From Chryseobacterium sp. BLS98 (GTDB lineage Bacteria; Bacteroidota; Bacteroidia; Flavobacteriales; Weeksellaceae), in NCBI RefSeq assembly GCF_001045445.1, contig NZ_LFNF01000001.1, forward strand, positions 620,001 through 684,000: 64,000 nt of DNA. Reading direction: 5' to 3'. Below, piece by piece: positions 16,187-24,167 of the stretch. Numbering within the stretch: position 1 is the stretch's first letter; each line of letters opens with the position of its first letter. Below the pieces are notes generated by a model that was not told the origin of the DNA, did not search any database, and saw nothing but the letters and a program-made list of their open reading frames with translations. The position numbers were made by a program, and so were the translations under genes.

Positions 16187-16367
16187 AATTTGAGAATTTG
16201 AAAATGAGTTAATTTGAAAATTTGATGACGGTCATTTTTCAAATGAATTCCTGAATTCCGAAAGCAAAAAAACAGATTGGTCTGCCTGTATAAATTTCTA
16301 GAGAATAATAGATCTGAAGCAAGCACAAAATCATTCTCAAATTAACTCATTTTCAAATTCTCAAATT
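16187..16367. repeat. Perfect 31-bp inverted repeat with 119-bp spacer
   Basis: The arms 16187-16217 and 16337-16367 are exact reverse complements. Each is built of a repeated 'aatttgaaaat' theme. The element lies between two convergent genes; the right arm covers the last two bases of the SRPBCC stop codon. It may serve as a bidirectional terminator or be a small non-coding repeat (MITE-like). The spacer has no open frame. Confidence 0.85.
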
Positions 16368-16848
16368 AAATAATTTCTGCAAGCTGTGTCAGTCCCATTT
16401 TAAATCCCTCCTCAAATCCCATTTCCAGCTGTTGATTCATAGCTTCCGGTGTCGAAAAGTAAATATTGATGGTCACTTTTGTCCCTTCTTCCACTCCCGT
16501 AAAGCCAAACAGCCATTTCGACTGCGCAAAATCTTCATTGATATTGCCATTTTCATCACAAAAAGCATCTACTCCATCAAAGCTGCGGTGCTCTGTAATT
16601 TCACCATAATTTACTTTGGCATAATGTCTTTCTCCTTCCGGACCAACCATTGAATATAACCATTCGCCTCCTTCTTTGAAGTCCTGTGATTTTGTTTCAC
16701 ATTTCCAGGGTTTCGGAGCCCACCATTGATCCAATAATTCAGATTTGGTAAAATAATCCCATACTTTTGAAACATCAGCATCATATATTTTCATGACATA
16801 TACGCTGTTCGAATCAAAATCTTTGTTAAAAATGATATCAGAGTCCAT
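16366..16848 (-). CDS. SRPBCC (AHSA1-like) domain protein
   Basis: The 160-residue protein fits the START/SRPBCC fold: 'DADVSKVWDYFTKSELLDQW' is the first helix region, 'WWAPKPWKCE' follows, then 'FKEGGEWLYSMVGPEG', and the long final helix is 'AMNQQLEMGFEEGFKMGLTQL'. AHSA1-type bacterial members bind hydrophobic ligands, but the ligand is unknown here. No signal peptide is present. It is monocistronic and convergent with the hypothetical gene at 15833. The stop codon touches the right arm of the 31-bp inverted repeat. Confidence 0.82.
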   Translation of the reverse strand: MDSDIIFNKDFDSNSVYVMKIYDADVSKVWDYFTKSELLDQWWAPKPWKCETKSQDFKEGGEWLYSMVGPEGERHYAKVNYGEITEHRSFDGVDAFCDENGNINEDFAQSKWLFGFTGVEEGTKVTINIYFSTPEAMNQQLEMGFEEGFKMGLTQLAEII

Positions 16849-17049
16849 AAATAATTATTTTTATTAAAGCTAGGTATTTAAACGTTTACAGGACTTTCCA
16901 TAGGACAAGTTATTTTAAATTCATAAATAATTGTTAAAAAACTCCCTTTTAAGAGAAATTATACAATTTTTTGGCTCGTTTTTTGTTTATGAAGTCTTAA
17001 AATAATTAATTTTAACATTCATTTTTTTCCAATATATTAAAATCAGATA

Positions 17050-18597
17050 ATGAATAATAAATTCATCCCAATAATTTCGGTGTTTATGACAATCTCACTG
17101 ATTGTTTTTGTTACGCTCCAATTTTATTGGCTGAAAAGATATTACAATGTCCTGGAACAGGATTTTTCAAGCAAAGTATATACCGCATTAGAAAGTACTG
17201 TAAAAAATGTTTCAGAAATCGAGGTGGAAAAATACATGAATGAAAACAATAAGAATTTCAGAAACAATATTATTGCCAACAGTAAGCAACCTTCTCTGAC
17301 TACGATACAGCAGGTAGAAGATTCCGGTACACAAAGACAAATTATCTATTCTAAAAATATCATTGAAAAAACACAGCTTCCCATTTCTCAAAGAGGAGAT
17401 TCTATAAAATGGACCACTCTTTACAGTGACGAAGCAGCATACAAAATAAAAAGGGACACTACCAAACCCGAACAGCTCACTGCAGAGATCAATAATGATA
17501 TTGAAAACGGTGATTATACCATAAAGGAATTTGCTAAAATTTATGGAAATAATTTACCCATTACAAAAAGAGTTGACGATAAAGTTCTTGATTCGGTTAT
17601 CACCAAAGAACTGAAAATAAGGGGAATTTCTGCAAAATTCGGATATGGAGTTACCGATAAAAACAATAATCTCACCAGTATTGTCAATAAGGCTTATAAG
17701 GAAAAAAAGGATAACAATACGTATTCATATCCCCTTTTCACAGATACAAAAGACCGGACTTTATACAGTCTGGCTTTGGTATTTCCTAAAAAAGAATACT
17801 CCCTGGCCATGAATAACTGGCCGATGCTCCTGGGAACTTTCCTTTCATTGCTGACCATTCTTGGGATTTATATTATTTCCATCAATTATATGATGAGACA
17901 AAAGAAGCTGGCGGAAGTAAAGACAGATTTCATCAATAATATGTCTCATGAATTCAAAACCCCGCTGGCAACAATTTCCGTAGCTACGGATTCTTTGGCC
18001 AATGACAAGATTGCTACAAACCCGGATAAGGTAAAATATTATTCGGAGCTGATCAAGCAGGAAAACTTAAGGATGAAAAAGCAGGTGGAAAACGTTTTGA
18101 ATATGTCCAAGCTGGAAAGAAACGAAGTGGAGCTATTCTTAAAAGAAACCAATGTACGGGAACTGATCAAGAAAACAACGGAGTCTTTCAACCTTATTGT
18201 TCAGCAGAGAAACGGGTCCCTGAGACAGGAATTCAATGCGACCAATTATATTTTTAAAATAGATGAGTTCCATATCTCAAATATGCTGGTGAATCTTCTG
18301 GATAATGCCAATAAATACTCCCCGGAAGCACCTGAGATTGATGTAAAAACAAGAAATGAAGGAGACTGGTACGTCATAGAAATTTCCGATAAAGGGATGG
18401 GAATGGAAACCCAGAACAAAACCAAGATTTTTGAAAAATTCTTCAGGGAAGAGACCGGTAACATTCACAATGTGAAAGGACAGGGACTGGGACTTTCTTA
18501 TGTAAAGAAAATTGTAGAGCTCCATAAAGGACAGATCATCGTAGAATCTCATAAAGACAAAGGAAGTACGTTTACGATCAAACTGCCGATGAGCTAA
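17050..18597 (+). CDS. Sensor histidine kinase
   Basis: The 515-residue kinase has a membrane helix at 7-26, an extracytoplasmic sensor of about 230 residues, a second helix (258-280), then HisKA with phospho-acceptor His300 in 'MSHEFKTPLATIS'. A HATPase domain follows with 'NLLDNANKYSP', 'DKGMGME' and 'GQGLGLSYVKKIV'. There is no HAMP or PAS domain. The sensor region has no motif I recognise. The response regulator is next, 165 bp downstream, with a repeat in the gap. The metal-related genes that follow hint at a metal or envelope signal; that is inference. Confidence 0.92.
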   Translation: MNNKFIPIISVFMTISLIVFVTLQFYWLKRYYNVLEQDFSSKVYTALESTVKNVSEIEVEKYMNENNKNFRNNIIANSKQPSLTTIQQVEDSGTQRQIIYSKNIIEKTQLPISQRGDSIKWTTLYSDEAAYKIKRDTTKPEQLTAEINNDIENGDYTIKEFAKIYGNNLPITKRVDDKVLDSVITKELKIRGISAKFGYGVTDKNNNLTSIVNKAYKEKKDNNTYSYPLFTDTKDRTLYSLALVFPKKEYSLAMNNWPMLLGTFLSLLTILGIYIISINYMMRQKKLAEVKTDFINNMSHEFKTPLATISVATDSLANDKIATNPDKVKYYSELIKQENLRMKKQVENVLNMSKLERNEVELFLKETNVRELIKKTTESFNLIVQQRNGSLRQEFNATNYIFKIDEFHISNMLVNLLDNANKYSPEAPEIDVKTRNEGDWYVIEISDKGMGMETQNKTKIFEKFFREETGNIHNVKGQGLGLSYVKKIVELHKGQIIVESHKDKGSTFTIKLPMS

Positions 18598-18598
18598 A

Positions 18599-18680
18599 AT
18601 ATAAATGATAAGTGATAAGTGATGAATGATAAAAGTTCAAGAATCAATCATCGATCATCATTTATCAATAATAAAATAGA
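18599..18680. repeat. Simple 'gataagtgat' repeat with inverted halves
   Basis: The left half (18599-18632) is made of direct repeats of gataagtgat/gatgaatgat. The right half (about 18645-18672) reads roughly as their complement (atcatcgatcatcatttatcaa), so the RNA can fold into a hairpin. It resembles the repeats flanking the four-helix-bundle gene. Here it holds no gene and separates kinase from response regulator. Confidence 0.6.
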
Positions 18681-18762
18681 AACCAAATAACAAAATATAA
18701 GAAGATAGAGTGAGAACGTTCATTCTTAAATTTTTAATTATTAATTTATAATTATTAAAATC

Positions 18763-19449
18763 ATGAGCAACAGAATATTATTAGTAGAAGATGATCAGAG
18801 TTTCGGGGCTGTGCTGAAGGATTATTTAACAATCAACAACTTTGAGGTAACCCTTGCTACCGATGGAGAGCAAGGTTTGAAAGAATTTACAGAAAATGAG
18901 TTTGACATCTGTATTTTTGACGTAATGATGCCTAAAAAAGACGGGTTTTCATTAGCTGAGGACGTAAAAAAAATCGATAAAAACACCCCTATCATATTCC
19001 TTACCGCAAGAAATATGAGAGAAGACATCCTTAAAGGATACCAACTTGGGGCAGATGACTATATTACAAAACCGTTCGATACAGAACTTCTTTTATACAA
19101 GATCAAAGCCATCCTGCAGAGAAGCTCCACTTTGGAAAATGAAGAGCAGGAGCAGTTCAAGATCAGCAACATTTTCTTCGATTCCATGCTGAGACAGCTG
19201 AAAGTAGGCGATAAAGAATACAAACTTTCTCCAAAAGAAAATGAACTTTTGAAACTTCTTTGTATCCACAGAAACGATTTCATGCCGAGAGACCTTGCCC
19301 TGAGAAAGATCTGGAAAAAAGAAAATTATTTTACCGCAAGAAGTATGGACGTGTATATTGCAAAACTTCGTAAACTCTTAAAAGATGATGAAGGATTGGA
19401 AATCATTAACGTTCACGGTGAAGGATTCAGGCTTTTGGTTAAAAATTAA
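18763..19449 (+). CDS. OmpR-family response regulator
   Basis: The 228-residue protein has a receiver domain with the acidic pocket 'EDD' (9-11), phospho-acceptor Asp53 in 'CIFDVMMPKKDG', and 'FLTA' plus 'YITKPF' downstream. A winged-helix DNA-binding domain follows (about 130-228: 'LSPKENELLKLLC', 'SMDVYIAKLRKLL', 'NVHGEGFRLL'). It is the natural partner of the kinase upstream. Its terminator at 19473-19510 overlaps the promoter of the next gene. Targets are unknown; the metal-related genes downstream are candidates. Confidence 0.93.
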   Translation: MSNRILLVEDDQSFGAVLKDYLTINNFEVTLATDGEQGLKEFTENEFDICIFDVMMPKKDGFSLAEDVKKIDKNTPIIFLTARNMREDILKGYQLGADDYITKPFDTELLLYKIKAILQRSSTLENEEQEQFKISNIFFDSMLRQLKVGDKEYKLSPKENELLKLLCIHRNDFMPRDLALRKIWKKENYFTARSMDVYIAKLRKLLKDDEGLEIINVHGEGFRLLVKN

Positions 19450-19472
19450 GCCTAAATACCAATTATAAATAT

Positions 19473-19511
19473 AAAATTAGCAAAACAATTAAAAATGTTT
19501 TGCTAATTTTG
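19473..19511 (+). terminator. Terminator whose 3' arm doubles as a promoter -7 box
   Basis: A perfect 14-bp stem (19473-19486 with 19497-19510) and a 10-base loop lie 23 bp after the response regulator stop. The 3' arm ends in TAATTTTG (19504-19511), a match to the -7 consensus, 17 bp before the lipoprotein ATG. Termination and promotion may therefore share bases. Confidence 0.65.
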
Positions 19512-19528
19512 TTTCATACCGATTGGAT

Positions 19529-20155
19529 ATGAAAAATACATTCTTGGGCGTTATCGCCATTTCAATATTGGCTGTTTCCTGCAAAAAAGACGAAAGACCT
19601 ACTTATATAAAAGAAGAAGCGGGTATTCAGCAGCCCAGCGTGGCAGTTAATTCAACTTCCAAAACTGTACTGATGGATCAGGCAGGTGTACAGTCCAATC
19701 CAAATCCGGTTTCTGCCACAGTAGTTCCGGGAATTAAAAATCCTCCTCACGGACAGCCTGGCCACAGATGCGATATCCCCGTAGGACAGCCGCTCAATGT
19801 AAATCCGGCGACTATTCAGACAACCCCCGGCCAAAATCCTAATAATTCCATTAAGATAGATGCCAATTCTATGTCATCAGGCAAAGTGGTAGTCGATAAT
19901 AATGCAAAACCGGTTAAAACGGCTCCGGGAATGAATCCTCCACACGGACAGCCCGGGCACAGATGTGATATTCCTGTAGGACAGCCTCTCAACAGCAAGC
20001 CTGTTCCGGCACCACAGCCTGTTCAAAGTGCCGCACAAAATGTTCCCGGCCCGGTAACAGCACCGGCCCCCACAGGCGAAAAACCTAAACTTAACCCGGC
20101 ACATGGAGAGCCATGGCACAATTGTGCCTTAAAAGTTGGTGATCCTTTATCTTAA
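19529..20155 (+). CDS. Lipoprotein with three His/Cys repeats (HxxxxHxC)
   Basis: The 208-residue protein has a lipobox (ILAVSC, Cys18) and a disordered, Pro/Gln/Asn-rich body. It holds three copies of a motif read as NPPHGQPGHRCDIPVGQPL at about 71-90 and 136-154, and a degenerate one (NPAHGEPWHNC) at 189-208. Each has H-x4-H-x-C, which could bind Cu(I), Zn(II) or another soft metal. Similar repeats occur in hypothetical Bacteroidota lipoproteins. The ATG at 19529 is preferred to 19523 because it gives a normal signal peptide. Neighbours (Cys-rich protein, HMA-TonB receptor) support a metal role. Function is unproven. Confidence 0.7.
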   Translation: MKNTFLGVIAISILAVSCKKDERPTYIKEEAGIQQPSVAVNSTSKTVLMDQAGVQSNPNPVSATVVPGIKNPPHGQPGHRCDIPVGQPLNVNPATIQTTPGQNPNNSIKIDANSMSSGKVVVDNNAKPVKTAPGMNPPHGQPGHRCDIPVGQPLNSKPVPAPQPVQSAAQNVPGPVTAPAPTGEKPKLNPAHGEPWHNCALKVGDPLS

Positions 20156-20168
20156 TTTTGTATTTTTG
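20153..20168 (+). promoter_or_regulatory. Candidate tandem -7 boxes for the Cys-rich gene
   Basis: TAATTTTG (20153-20160) and TATTTTTG (20161-20168) both match TAnnTTTG and end 5 bp before the ATG at 20174. A TTG at 20136-20138 could be the -33 element of the second box. Transcription would start at or near the start codon, giving an almost leaderless mRNA. Confidence 0.4.
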
Positions 20169-20173
20169 CAGGG

Positions 20174-20533
20174 ATGAAGCTGTTTCACATTCTTACAGTT
20201 ATTTTTTGTCTGGGAATTTTTTTGGTTCCCAAGGATAGCTTCTACTCTCAATCTATGCAGGATACCTGCTGTAAAGCGGAGACCGGAAAAAATGACTGCT
20301 GCAAAAATCACCCGACAAAAGACAGTAAAAACAACCCAGCAAAATCTTCATGTAATGACGACTGCTGTTCAACATGCGTTGCATGCTATACTTACATAGA
20401 AACACCTTTTTCGAGGAATTTACACTTTGAACTGTCTTATTACAAGGCTAATAAGAATCCACAGTTCCACTATTCACCACCCCATTTATCAGACCGTTTA
20501 AAAGAGATCTGGCAACCTCCCAAAATAGCTTAA
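20174..20533 (+). CDS. Small Cys-rich secreted protein
   Basis: The 119-residue protein has a hydrophobic N-terminal signal (about 1-25) and a Cys-rich, Lys-rich centre: 'DTCCKAE', 'NDCCKNH', 'SSCNDDCCSTCVACYTY', with 10 Cys between residues 32 and 74. The C-terminus 'YSPPHLSDRLKEIWQPPK' has the IWQPPK ending seen in short proteins encoded just before metal-related TonB receptors in Flavobacteriia. It probably binds a soft metal in the periplasm. It precedes the HMA-TonB receptor by 68 bp. It could alternatively be a redox or disulphide protein. Confidence 0.7.
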   Translation: MKLFHILTVIFCLGIFLVPKDSFYSQSMQDTCCKAETGKNDCCKNHPTKDSKNNPAKSSCNDDCCSTCVACYTYIETPFSRNLHFELSYYKANKNPQFHYSPPHLSDRLKEIWQPPKIA

Positions 20534-20601
20534 TTATCACACAGTGAGTTCATTAAACAATTTAATGAGCCGTTTTTAATTAATCTAAATTTTTAAACAA
20601 A

Positions 20602-23286
20602 ATGAAATTATATATTACCAGGTTTATACTTGGTCTAATGATCCTTTCTGCAAACTTTATATCTGCTCAAAACCTTTCAAAAAGCCAGTTTAAGGTCAAG
20701 GGAAACTGTGATATGTGCAAATCCAGAATAGAAACAGCAGCCAGAAAAGCAGGCGCTAAAACTGCTGTATACTCTATTGATCTTCAAACTTTAACATTGG
20801 AAACTGACAGCAGGGTTTCTACAGACGAAATTTTAAAGAAAGTAGCCGAGGCCGGCCATGATAATGAAAAATTCAAGTCCTCCGATGAAACCTATAAAAG
20901 TCTACCGGGATGCTGCCATTATGAAAGAGACCTTCAGCCTTCCATTGCAGAAGCTCATCAGCATCATTCTAAAAAAGAAAATGAGTTTTATGTAAAAGGA
21001 AACTGTGCTTCATGTAAAGCGAGAATAGAAAAAACCGCAAAAGAAGCCGGTGCGGATTCCGCAGAATGGAGTGCGGAAAAACAGACGGTAACCTTAAGCT
21101 TTGATCCTTCAAAAACTTCATCGGATAAAATTTTAAAAGCAATTGCAGATGTCGGTCATGACAATGAAAAATATAAAACCTCTGATACGGTTTACAAAAG
21201 CCTTCCCGGATGTTGTCTATACGACAGAGATATTCCGTTCGGAGAAACCAACCCGAATGTACATTATGAAGAAGGGGCAAAACACGACGATCATACAGAA
21301 CATGGCGCATCCCTTAATGAAACTCATGAGCAGCACGAGAAAAGCATTGAAGGGGTAACGGTTACCGGTTCGAAGGCCGCCACTGCATTAAGTAAAAAGG
21401 AAGCAGGTCTTGTTTTTAATATTGATAAGAAAGAATTACTAAAAGCAGCTTGCTGTAACCTGTCTGAAAGCTTTGAAACCAATGCAACTGTAGATGTGTC
21501 TTTCAGTAATGCTGTTACCGGTACCAAGCAGCTTAAAATGCTCGGTCTTGACCAAAAATATACCAGCTTAACCAAGGAACTTCTTCCTGAAATCAGAGGG
21601 CTGGCTTCGGCTTACGGGCTGAATTTCATTCCCGGAAGATGGATCGAGAGCATCCAGCTGACAAAAGGAGGAAGTACAGTAACCAACGGCTATGAAAGCA
21701 TCACGGGACAAATCAATACTGAACTTCTGAAAAATGCCAAGGAACCTGAAACTTCATTAAATATTTTCGCTGATTTCAACGGAAGAGCGGAAGCCAATAT
21801 TACCAGCGTCTCCCCTATCAATGAGAAATGGTCACAGACCTTTTTACTGCATGGAAACGGAACTTTCGGGGATACGGACATGAATCACGATACTTTTCTT
21901 GACAGACCGAAAGGCACACAGATCAATGCAGCTTATCTCCTTAATTATAATGACCTGGAAAAATCGGGATTCGGATCACATTTCGGAATCAATTTTATCA
22001 GGGATGAGAGAACAGCCGGACAAGTTGGATTTGATAAGAAGCTGGGGCAGGATGAACAGCCTGCTTACGGTGTAGGTATTGATATTTCAAGATTCCAGGT
22101 CTGGAATAAGACAGGATATGTCTTCAAAGGAAAGCCTTACCAAAGCCTGGGATGGATGAATCAGTATGTATACCACCAGCAGGACAGCTTTTTCGGACTG
22201 AGAAATTATGCAGGGAAACAACATACGTATTATTCAAATTTAATATTTGAAAGCATTATCGGGAATACCAATCATAAGTACAAGGCCGGAGCCAGCTTTT
22301 TATATGATGGCTATGAGGAAACGTACTTAACAGACAATATGAAAAGAAATGAGATCGTTCCGGGAATTTTTGCAGAATATACATTAACAGGGTTAAAATA
22401 TACTTTAGTAGCAGGAGCCAGAGCAGATTTTCATAATCTGGCAGGAACCCAGTTTACCCCGAGACTTAATTTTAAATATGATTTCACGCCTCAGACGATC
22501 TTAAGACTTTCTGCAGGAAGAGGATTCAGAACGGCTAACGTTTTTGCTGAAAACCAGCAGTATTTTGCATCGAACAGAAGTATTCAGATCTTACAGAATG
22601 GCGGTAATATTTATGGGTTAAAGCCGGAAATCGCATGGAACTATGGGGCAAGCTTACAACAGGAGTTTAAGCTTTTCGGAAGAAAATCTTCGGTTGTCGC
22701 TGATTTTTTCAGAACGGATTTCCAGGATCAGGTACTTATTGACCTCGATCATGCTCCACAGCAGCTTACCTTTTATAATTTAGAAGGAAAGTCTTTTGCC
22801 AATTCTTTCCAGACCCAGTGGGATTTTACGCCTTTCAAAAATTTTGATGTAAGATTGGCTTACAAATATTATGATGTTCAGGCAGATTATATAGACGGCA
22901 GAAGAGAAGTTCCGTTCATGGCAAAGCACAGAGGATTTGTAAACCTTGCCTATACAACTAATAAAAATGACAAAGGAGGATTCTGGAGTTTTGATACAAC
23001 GCTGAATTGGGTAGGAAAGCAAAGACTTCCAAATACTTCAGGCAATCCGGCAGAATTCCAGCTTCCTGTATACTCTGATTCTTATGCTGTGTTGAATGCT
23101 CAAATCTCGAGGAATTTCAATAAAAAGATCAGAGCTTATGCAGGAGGTGAAAACCTTACATCTTATTACCAGAAAAATGCAATCGTAGATTTCAGAAATC
23201 CTTTCGGAAATTATTTTGACGGAGGGATGGTATATGCCCCTATCATGAAAGCTAATTTTTATGTAGGACTGGATGTAACTTTCTAA
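20602..23286 (+). CDS. TonB-dependent receptor with two N-terminal heavy-metal (HMA) domains
   Basis: The 894-residue protein starts with a signal peptide (about 1-22). Two HMA domains follow, with 'GNCDMCKSR' (Cys36, Cys39) and 'GNCASCKAR' (Cys135, Cys138), each followed by 'SLPGCC' (101-105 and 201-205). Next are a His-rich linker (about 220-246), a TonB plug ('GVTVTGSKAAT', 'AACCNLSESFETNATVDVSF') and a 22-strand-type barrel to the C-terminal Phe. HMA domains pass Cu(I) or other soft metals by Cys pairs. TonB receptors usually have a CarboxypepD-like domain at this position, so the HMA pair is unusual. The likely role is copper-related import or sensing across the outer membrane. Confidence 0.88.
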   Translation: MKLYITRFILGLMILSANFISAQNLSKSQFKVKGNCDMCKSRIETAARKAGAKTAVYSIDLQTLTLETDSRVSTDEILKKVAEAGHDNEKFKSSDETYKSLPGCCHYERDLQPSIAEAHQHHSKKENEFYVKGNCASCKARIEKTAKEAGADSAEWSAEKQTVTLSFDPSKTSSDKILKAIADVGHDNEKYKTSDTVYKSLPGCCLYDRDIPFGETNPNVHYEEGAKHDDHTEHGASLNETHEQHEKSIEGVTVTGSKAATALSKKEAGLVFNIDKKELLKAACCNLSESFETNATVDVSFSNAVTGTKQLKMLGLDQKYTSLTKELLPEIRGLASAYGLNFIPGRWIESIQLTKGGSTVTNGYESITGQINTELLKNAKEPETSLNIFADFNGRAEANITSVSPINEKWSQTFLLHGNGTFGDTDMNHDTFLDRPKGTQINAAYLLNYNDLEKSGFGSHFGINFIRDERTAGQVGFDKKLGQDEQPAYGVGIDISRFQVWNKTGYVFKGKPYQSLGWMNQYVYHQQDSFFGLRNYAGKQHTYYSNLIFESIIGNTNHKYKAGASFLYDGYEETYLTDNMKRNEIVPGIFAEYTLTGLKYTLVAGARADFHNLAGTQFTPRLNFKYDFTPQTILRLSAGRGFRTANVFAENQQYFASNRSIQILQNGGNIYGLKPEIAWNYGASLQQEFKLFGRKSSVVADFFRTDFQDQVLIDLDHAPQQLTFYNLEGKSFANSFQTQWDFTPFKNFDVRLAYKYYDVQADYIDGRREVPFMAKHRGFVNLAYTTNKNDKGGFWSFDTTLNWVGKQRLPNTSGNPAEFQLPVYSDSYAVLNAQISRNFNKKIRAYAGGENLTSYYQKNAIVDFRNPFGNYFDGGMVYAPIMKANFYVGLDVTF

Positions 23287-23405
23287 GTTTTAAACAAAAA
23301 ATTTAAAGGATACCGATGATTTCTGTCGATAAAATTCTACAGCCTGTCGATATATATCGATGACTTTTATAAGGAATTTTATTTTAGAATATTGTTACTT
23401 TGTAA

Positions 23406-23607
23406 CTGTAAAACCAACCCAATAAGAATACTGATAGTTATTCCGGTGGGAAGGTTTACAGGAACAAAAATGATGAAATAAAATACAGAAGTAGGGATAA
23501 CCTTGAACTTTTTGAAAAATTAAAAAAACACAAAGATTTAAAAAAGTAAACTTGGTTTATAGGTTATTTTGACACAAAAAAAGACTGTTTTAAAAACAGT
23601 CTTTTTT
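23406..23607 (+). ncRNA. Candidate structured RNA ending at an intrinsic terminator
   Basis: The 334-bp gap after the receptor gene has no open frame. It holds a foldable stretch: ctgtaaaacc (23406-23415) pairs with ggtttacag (23453-23461), enclosing CCC/GGG and GAATA-type inner pairs. The same 5' arm can pair with ggtttatag at 23554-23562, so two exclusive folds are possible. A weak -7-like TACTTTG lies at 23396-23402 and a terminator at 23581-23607. It may be a small RNA or the 3' UTR of the receptor mRNA. A 14-bp palindrome (23347-23360) lies upstream. I cannot assign it to a known family. Confidence 0.3.
23581..23607. terminator. Bidirectional intrinsic terminator
   Basis: The stem aagactgttt (23581-23590) and aaacagtctt (23594-23603) has A runs before and T runs after it. 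It lies between the convergent HMA-receptor and cupin genes and can serve both. Confidence 0.8.
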
Positions 23608-23620
23608 ATTTTACAGATAT

Positions 23621-24118
23621 TTATCTTCCGAAATCATCCTGTACCCTCACAATATCATCTTCATCCGAAGGATTTGAGGCATCGGTATGCTGCCATATTT
23701 CAGCCACTACACCCCAACCATCCAAACCTATCAGCCTGTGTCTTTCACCCTGCTGAAGCTTGATCTGATCTTTTGGGTGATATTCTTTCAGCTCGCCTTC
23801 TTCATCGGTATTGCTGGTTTTTATCCCAACGGTACCTTCCACAACCTGCCAGATCTCGGCTCTGCGGTGATGGTACTGCCAGCTTAAACGAGCGTTCGGG
23901 GCAACAAGAAGGATCTTCGGGCTCAATTTTCCACCTATTTTAAGGCTTTCTACATCAATCCCGTCAAAATACTGATTGGCAAAATTCTGCGCCTGGTTTT
24001 CATCAATCACGAAAAATCCCCCCCATGGCCTGGTATTATCTTTTGATGCAATAGTAAACCCCTGGGATTCAAGCACTTTTTCTATCTTATCGAATATTTC
24101 TGTTTTCTCTGCATTCAT
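23621..24118 (-). CDS. Mannose-6-phosphate isomerase-type cupin
   Basis: The 165-residue single cupin matches the isomerase domain of type II mannose-6-phosphate isomerases (PF01050): 'RPWGGFFVIDE' (30-40), 'LSWQYHHRRAEIWQVVEG' with metal-binding His, 'GERHRLIGLDGWGVVAEIWQ' and the ending 'DEDDIVRVQDDFGR', close to the usual EDDIVRxxDxYGR. It lacks the nucleotidyltransferase half. Annotation pipelines often name such proteins phosphoheptose isomerase. Beside a mannosidase and a sugar kinase gene, interconversion of mannose-6-P and fructose-6-P is the most sensible role. It is the last gene of the locus on this strand, with a terminator behind it. Confidence 0.75.
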   Translation of the reverse strand: MNAEKTEIFDKIEKVLESQGFTIASKDNTRPWGGFFVIDENQAQNFANQYFDGIDVESLKIGGKLSPKILLVAPNARLSWQYHHRRAEIWQVVEGTVGIKTSNTDEEGELKEYHPKDQIKLQQGERHRLIGLDGWGVVAEIWQHTDASNPSDEDDIVRVQDDFGR

Positions 24119-24167
24119 AAATTGTATTTCTTTCTAAATTATTTTTTAAATATAAAGGTTGTAATGA

